The notes beneath the pieces are model-generated. The model was not told the origin of the DNA and did no database searches. It was given only the letters and a program-made list of their open reading frames with translations. Below, piece after piece: positions 60,646 to 64,000 of a DNA stretch of 64,000 nucleotides. Source of the stretch: Vibrio brasiliensis LMG 20546 (GTDB lineage: Bacteria; Pseudomonadota; Gammaproteobacteria; Enterobacterales; Vibrionaceae); the NCBI RefSeq assembly GCF_000189255.1, contig NZ_AEVS01000077.1, positions 156,031 through 220,030 on the forward strand, written 5' to 3'. The position numbers and the translations under genes were made by a program. Positions within the stretch are counted from its first letter, which is position 1, and every line of letters starts with the position of its first letter.

Positions 60646-61857
60646 ATGATGTCAGTTACACAAAATAAAACCGCCCAATTGGGTGTTGTTGGCCTTGCGG
60701 CCGCCTTAATGGGGATTGGGCAAAATGGCCTGCTGGTCTCTTTGCCTTTTCTGGTCGAGCAGTCCGCATTCAGTTTGTCGACCTGGTCAATTCTTATCGC
60801 AGTCGGGAGTTTACTGTTTCTTCCTTCGGCTCCTTATTGGGGCCGTTACAGCGACCGCCATGGACCAAAGATCGTCGTGGTGAGAGCTCTGGCAGGTATG
60901 GCGCTTAGCTTTTCGTTACTCAGCGTGTTTGCTTTTGTCAGCCACATTAATGAAGCACTGGTCAGTCTCTGTTTGGTGGGGCTACTGCTGGCGCGAGTGA
61001 TTTATGGATGTACGGTTTCAGGTATGGTTCCAGCCAGTCAGCACTGGGCCATTCTGCTGTGTGGTGAAGAGAACCGGCTACAAGCCATCACTTCTGTCAG
61101 CATTGGTTTGAGTGCGGGTCGGTTGATTGGTCCACTGATCTCAATTCTGGTGTTAAAGCTGTCTCCCTATGCGCCGTTAATGGTGATGGTGGCGTTGCCC
61201 TGCGTGGCGCTGGTCGCTGCAATGATGCTTCCTTCGCCATCGGTAGAAGAGAAAACTCAAGCTAAGAAAGAGCCCTTGCCTTGGTTACCGCAAAGAAAAC
61301 TACTGCCATATCTGTTCAGTGGACTGCTATTGTGCGCAGCGATTGCGTTGCTGCAATACAGCTTTTCTCCATTGATTGGCAGCGTGACACAATGGAGTAC
61401 CGGGCAAATTAGTGATGCGATTGGAGTGCTTTTGACTATCAGTGCTGCCTGCACGTTTGTTACGCAAGTTCTGGTGATCAAAAAGAAAAAGCTCACGCCA
61501 CTATCTATGTATCGAATTGGTTCTGTGTTGTTATTGGCCGGATTCGCCCTGTTTCTTACCGCTAACATCTGGGTGTTTGGCGTAGCGATGACGCTGGCTG
61601 CCAGTGGCGCAGCGTTACTTGTACCAGCCTATACCAGCTCGGCGACCGAACAGCAGCGCGACTATCCGGGCGCAGTGGCGGGTTACATCTCGATGTTCCA
61701 AACCATAGGTTACGGTGTGGCGTCATTAATGGCGGTGACTGCCACCATTTCCGCCAACTATCCAATATATCTGTGTATTACCTTTTCCGTGCTAATCGTG
61801 TTGATTGCTTATCTCGCGGTCAACCGACAACAGGAGAAGGAGATCAAGGCCGTTTAG
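60646..61857 (+). CDS. MFS transporter, candidate aerobactin exporter
   Basis: A 403-residue major-facilitator protein with about 12 hydrophobic segments. The loop 2-3 motif is YWGRYSDRHGPKIVVV (about 65-80). Similar MFS genes accompany siderophore loci and export the product (ShiF near E. coli aerobactin genes is a precedent). Its place opposite fhuC and next to the reductase, with a shared Fur-like site, supports export of aerobactin, but this is inference. Two consecutive ATGs exist (60646, 60649). Confidence 0.85.
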   Translation: MMSVTQNKTAQLGVVGLAAALMGIGQNGLLVSLPFLVEQSAFSLSTWSILIAVGSLLFLPSAPYWGRYSDRHGPKIVVVRALAGMALSFSLLSVFAFVSHINEALVSLCLVGLLLARVIYGCTVSGMVPASQHWAILLCGEENRLQAITSVSIGLSAGRLIGPLISILVLKLSPYAPLMVMVALPCVALVAAMMLPSPSVEEKTQAKKEPLPWLPQRKLLPYLFSGLLLCAAIALLQYSFSPLIGSVTQWSTGQISDAIGVLLTISAACTFVTQVLVIKKKKLTPLSMYRIGSVLLLAGFALFLTANIWVFGVAMTLAASGAALLVPAYTSSATEQQRDYPGAVAGYISMFQTIGYGVASLMAVTATISANYPIYLCITFSVLIVLIAYLAVNRQQEKEIKAV

Positions 61858-62579
61858 CGTTTATTATCCGGATGCCTTGGGCAGTCACTGCATAACTCAC
61901 GCCCATGGCATTTATAAACTAGGCAGCAACTGGTTCGAACCAGTTTCAGGCTGTTTGAATGAGGGCTATAGCTAAGAGTATTAAGCAGTTTCTCTGGTAA
62001 CTGGCACGCCTGTAACCACAGTCGAGCCTGCTCCATCAGGTACTCTTCACCCAAATCAGGAGCGAACTGATGAAGTTTGACCATGCAGCCTAGCACACCA
62101 TCGGCGAACAGATGACGCGTAAATCCGGGCCGGATGCGCGTCCACTGGCTCATCTCGTTTCGGAAGTACTCAAATAGTTCGATGAGTTGCTTACCTGCCA
62201 GCTCAATCAGTTCTGATTCTGTGCCTTGAGAAAAGTCTGAGGATTCAAATTGAAAACCGCTAATAAATCTTGGCTGAACCTTTTGCGCCATTGTGGTCAG
62301 GTCAGGTAAACCGCGACAGGCGTAAATGGAGATAAATGCGACATAAATCGGTTGCCAGCATAGTAGAGTCCAGGTGCGGGTTAACCAGTAAGGGGCGCCA
62401 GCTTCTGGGTGTTCTTTCTCGAGGCTTAAATAGAGCTCGCGAATAGATTGCGAGCTAGGATGGCCAAGATGAATTAACGACGGATCACTAGTTGCCAAAG
62501 GGGCTAACTGTCCATCTAGATATGGGGTGACCTGTTTGGAATGTTCAAACAGATGTTCAAAGAACGAATGATCACTCAT
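61854..62579 (-). CDS. FhuF-like ferric-siderophore reductase
   Basis: A 241-residue protein ending LVRTSCCLVYKCHGRELCSDCPRH: the CC-x10-C-x2-C cluster binds the [2Fe-2S] centre in FhuF-type reductases, which reduce iron in hydroxamate siderophores in the cytoplasm. The N-terminal part is the helical siderophore-interacting domain. It overlaps the MFS gene's end by 4 bp on the opposite strand. The frame is open to a GTG at 62615; I use the ATG at 62579. A Fur-like motif lies about 65 bp upstream. Confidence 0.85.
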   Translation of the reverse strand: MSDHSFFEHLFEHSKQVTPYLDGQLAPLATSDPSLIHLGHPSSQSIRELYLSLEKEHPEAGAPYWLTRTWTLLCWQPIYVAFISIYACRGLPDLTTMAQKVQPRFISGFQFESSDFSQGTESELIELAGKQLIELFEYFRNEMSQWTRIRPGFTRHLFADGVLGCMVKLHQFAPDLGEEYLMEQARLWLQACQLPEKLLNTLSYSPHSNSLKLVRTSCCLVYKCHGRELCSDCPRHPDNKR

Positions 62580-62642
62580 TGGATAGTGCTTATCTGTGCT
62601 AACTAGGGAGCGCACAGGATAAGTAATTGTGCCATTTACTGC

Positions 62643-62661
62643 AATCGATTCTCATTACGAT
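62643..62661. promoter_or_regulatory. Fur-box-like site upstream of the reductase gene
   Basis: On the minus strand CGTAATGAGAATCGATTGC matches the Fur consensus at about 12 of 19 positions, including the TAATGA-AATC core. Context (siderophore reductase) makes it credible. Confidence 0.55.
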
Positions 62662-62681
62662 TTGTGTTGAAGGCAATAAAA

Positions 62682-62705
62682 AAGCGGCTCGATGACAAGC
62701 CGCTT
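62682..62705 (-). terminator. Rho-independent terminator after popT
   Basis: AAGCGGCT (62682-62689) and AGCCGCTT (62698-62705); on the minus strand a T run follows. Confidence 0.85.
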
Positions 62706-62718
62706 AAGATTGGTTTGA

Positions 62719-63639
62719 TTAAAGATCGCGATTTTGAGCGAATTTCTCCAGGCCTAGTACCAGACCGATAGCGCACAGCATCAGAACAATCGCAATACCA
62801 AGCTGAGCCGGTTGCGAGGTGAGTGCTTCAAAGTCAGATGGAGACAGGTTGTGTTGGATCAGAGGTACCTGCTCACCCTTCGAGTTAGTGCGCCAACTGA
62901 TGGTCTCTTTCCATGGCCAGATTTTTGGTAGCGTTCCAAGCATCAGACCAGTCAAGAAAACCAATGTGAGATCTCGGAAGCGTTTCAATAACCAAGAAAG
63001 AACGTGAGAAAAGCTCAGTAGGCCAATCACGCAGCCAGCTAAGAACAGCAACAAAATCGAGAAATCAAATGACTTCACTGCGCCAAGAACCGGGGTGTAC
63101 ATACCAATCAGAAGCAGGATAAAGCTTCCAGAAATTCCCGGCAGAATCATGGCACAAATAGCAATACCGCCAGCTAATAATACGTTAATGCTCGTTGGCT
63201 CTAACTGAAGTGGGTTCAACACAGTAATGCTATAGGCGAACGCGACTCCAAGCAGGAGGAAGATCAGCCGACTCAAACTACGTTGCTCGATCTGTTTTAG
63301 CATGTGGAACACAGAAACCAGAATCAGGCCAAAGAAAAAAGACCACAATGGAATTGGATGAGTCACTAATAGCCAGGAAATTAATTTGGCTAAGGTCGCG
63401 ATACTGGTTAGTACCCCGCCGAAAAGAGCAATAAGGAACAGACCGTTAATATGTTGAAAAGCGGCCTTAAAGCCGTCTTTTTTCCAAATGCCGATGACTG
63501 AAGGGTTAATACGTCGAATACTTTCAAGCAAGGTATCGTAGATACCAGTGATAAATGCGATCGTACCGCCAGAGACGCCGGGTACGACATCGGCAGCGCC
63601 CATCGCCATGCCTTTAAGAAAAGTCGTTAGGTAATTCAT
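62719..63639 (-). CDS. popT: DUF368 protein, undecaprenyl-phosphate translocase (PopT-type)
   Basis: A 306-residue membrane protein with about eight hydrophobic segments. It begins MNYLTTFLKGMAMGAADVVPGVSGGTIAFITGIYD, and a second PGISGSF motif occurs in ILPGISGSFILLLIGMYTPVLGAVKSFDF; the paired PGxSGG/PGxSGS repeats define DUF368. A V. cholerae member on chromosome II was shown to recycle undecaprenyl phosphate across the inner membrane (PopT), which serves cell-wall and surface-polymer synthesis. Assignment here is by family. Own terminator downstream. Confidence 0.88.
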   Translation of the reverse strand: MNYLTTFLKGMAMGAADVVPGVSGGTIAFITGIYDTLLESIRRINPSVIGIWKKDGFKAAFQHINGLFLIALFGGVLTSIATLAKLISWLLVTHPIPLWSFFFGLILVSVFHMLKQIEQRSLSRLIFLLLGVAFAYSITVLNPLQLEPTSINVLLAGGIAICAMILPGISGSFILLLIGMYTPVLGAVKSFDFSILLLFLAGCVIGLLSFSHVLSWLLKRFRDLTLVFLTGLMLGTLPKIWPWKETISWRTNSKGEQVPLIQHNLSPSDFEALTSQPAQLGIAIVLMLCAIGLVLGLEKFAQNRDL

Positions 63640-63761
63640 TATTGAAGGTTAACTAAAATAGGATGCGGGGATTATATCGGCTCTGAGGTGAAAAAAGTAT
63701 GAAAAATGATAGATGAGCAACATGTTGATAGGAGTGTAGTTTAATATGCATTTGCGAATCG

Positions 63762-63774
63762 TTGCAAAATGCAA
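63762..63774. promoter_or_regulatory. LuxO-type binding site upstream of qrr
   Basis: TTGCAAAATGCAA is a perfect match to the LuxO site pattern TTGCA-W3-TGCAA. Degenerate copies occur at about 63746-63758 and 63783-63795. They lie about 90-130 bp upstream of the predicted qrr start, the usual distance for enhancer sites of a sigma-54 promoter. Confidence 0.8.
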
Positions 63775-63853
63775 TTTTCATTTTGCATTTTGAGATGGCT
63801 AATAGTGCAAAAAATGTGCTGAACAACAAAAAAAACCCTAACTTTTAAAGTTA

Positions 63854-63867
63854 GGCACGCTACATGC
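63854..63867 (+). promoter_or_regulatory. sigma-54 promoter of qrr
   Basis: GGCACGCTACATGC has GG at 63854-63855 and GC at 63866-63867, the exact GG-N10-GC spacing of -24/-12 promoters. The predicted start falls near 63879, where the RNA's 5' TGACCC begins. Confidence 0.85.
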
Positions 63868-63878
63868 ATTAATGAGAT

Positions 63879-63987
63879 TGACCCTTCTTAAGCCGAGGGT
63901 CACCTAGCCAACTGACGTTGTTAGTGAATGAATTTTGTTCACACTATATATAAGCCAATCGCACCATTGCGGTTGGCTATTTTTTTG
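63879..63987 (+). ncRNA. qrr: Qrr quorum-regulatory small RNA
   Basis: About 108 nt. A 5' hairpin is formed by GACCCT (63880-63885) and AGGGTC (63896-63901). The segment CTAGCCAACTGACGTTGTTA (from 63904) and the following GTGAA form the block shared by all Vibrio Qrr RNAs, which pairs with the mRNAs of the LuxR/HapR-type master regulator, aphA and luxO. The 3' end is a terminator hairpin (AGCCAATCGCA / TGCGGTTGGCT, 63953-63978) with a T run. Expression should need sigma-54 and phosphorylated LuxO at low cell density, and activity needs Hfq. Which paralogue (Qrr1-5) it is cannot be said. Confidence 0.93.
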
Positions 63988-64000
63988 TCTGCTATGTCAG

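Overview
The window is a chromosomal stretch from a Vibrio (Gammaproteobacteria), most likely from chromosome 2. The strongest indicators are a Qrr quorum-sensing small RNA with its sigma-54 promoter at the right edge, the malT / malP-malQ-glgB arrangement that I recall from chromosome II of V. cholerae, a DUF368 gene (PopT type), two methyl-accepting chemotaxis proteins, and overall protein similarity to vibrios. The exact species cannot be told from the sequence alone.

Layout. 1-4.9 kb: a GntR regulator cut by the edge, a P-loop kinase-like protein, a chemoreceptor, a DCC-family protein, a secreted DUF4344 metallopeptidase-like protein and YibL. 4.9-18.3 kb: a large periplasmic alkaline-phosphatase-superfamily protein, then the maltodextrin/glycogen block: malT divergent from malP-malQ-glgB, with a CRP site and MalT-box-like motifs between them. 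18.4-33.4 kb: ordinary small genes (START-domain protein, acetyltransferases, ArfB, a TetR regulator with a perfect palindrome facing a dihydrofolate-reductase-like gene, an HbpS-like secreted protein divergent from a two-component system, VOC protein, prolyl-aminopeptidase-like hydrolase, CatB-like acetyltransferase, a frameshifted DUF1330 gene, pirin, a second chemoreceptor, an SgrR-like regulator).

33.4-37.0 kb is an accessory scar: an HNH endonuclease gene with integron-cassette-like ends, an IS110 transposase remnant, two decayed Rhs C-terminal remnants and a small membrane protein placed like an immunity gene. 37.0-48.4 kb: a GAF-GGDEF-EAL protein with a broken GGDEF site, a secreted metallopeptidase-like protein, a LysE exporter with an AraC regulator, a 1.13-kb insertion bounded by 22-bp direct repeats that carries one unknown membrane/coiled-coil gene, an ABC exporter, CtlX, a Crp/Fnr regulator and adenosine deaminase.

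48.5-62.6 kb is a complete aerobactin locus: iucABCD-iutA for synthesis and outer-membrane uptake, a fhuCDB-type (vatCDB-like) inner-membrane importer, a divergent MFS transporter that may be the exporter, and a FhuF-like ferric reductase, with Fur-box-like sites at the three promoter regions. Together these genes would make, export, recapture, import and reduce the siderophore complex. 62.7-64 kb: the DUF368 undecaprenyl-phosphate translocase gene and then the qrr gene with a perfect LuxO-type box. No tRNA, rRNA or CRISPR array was seen.
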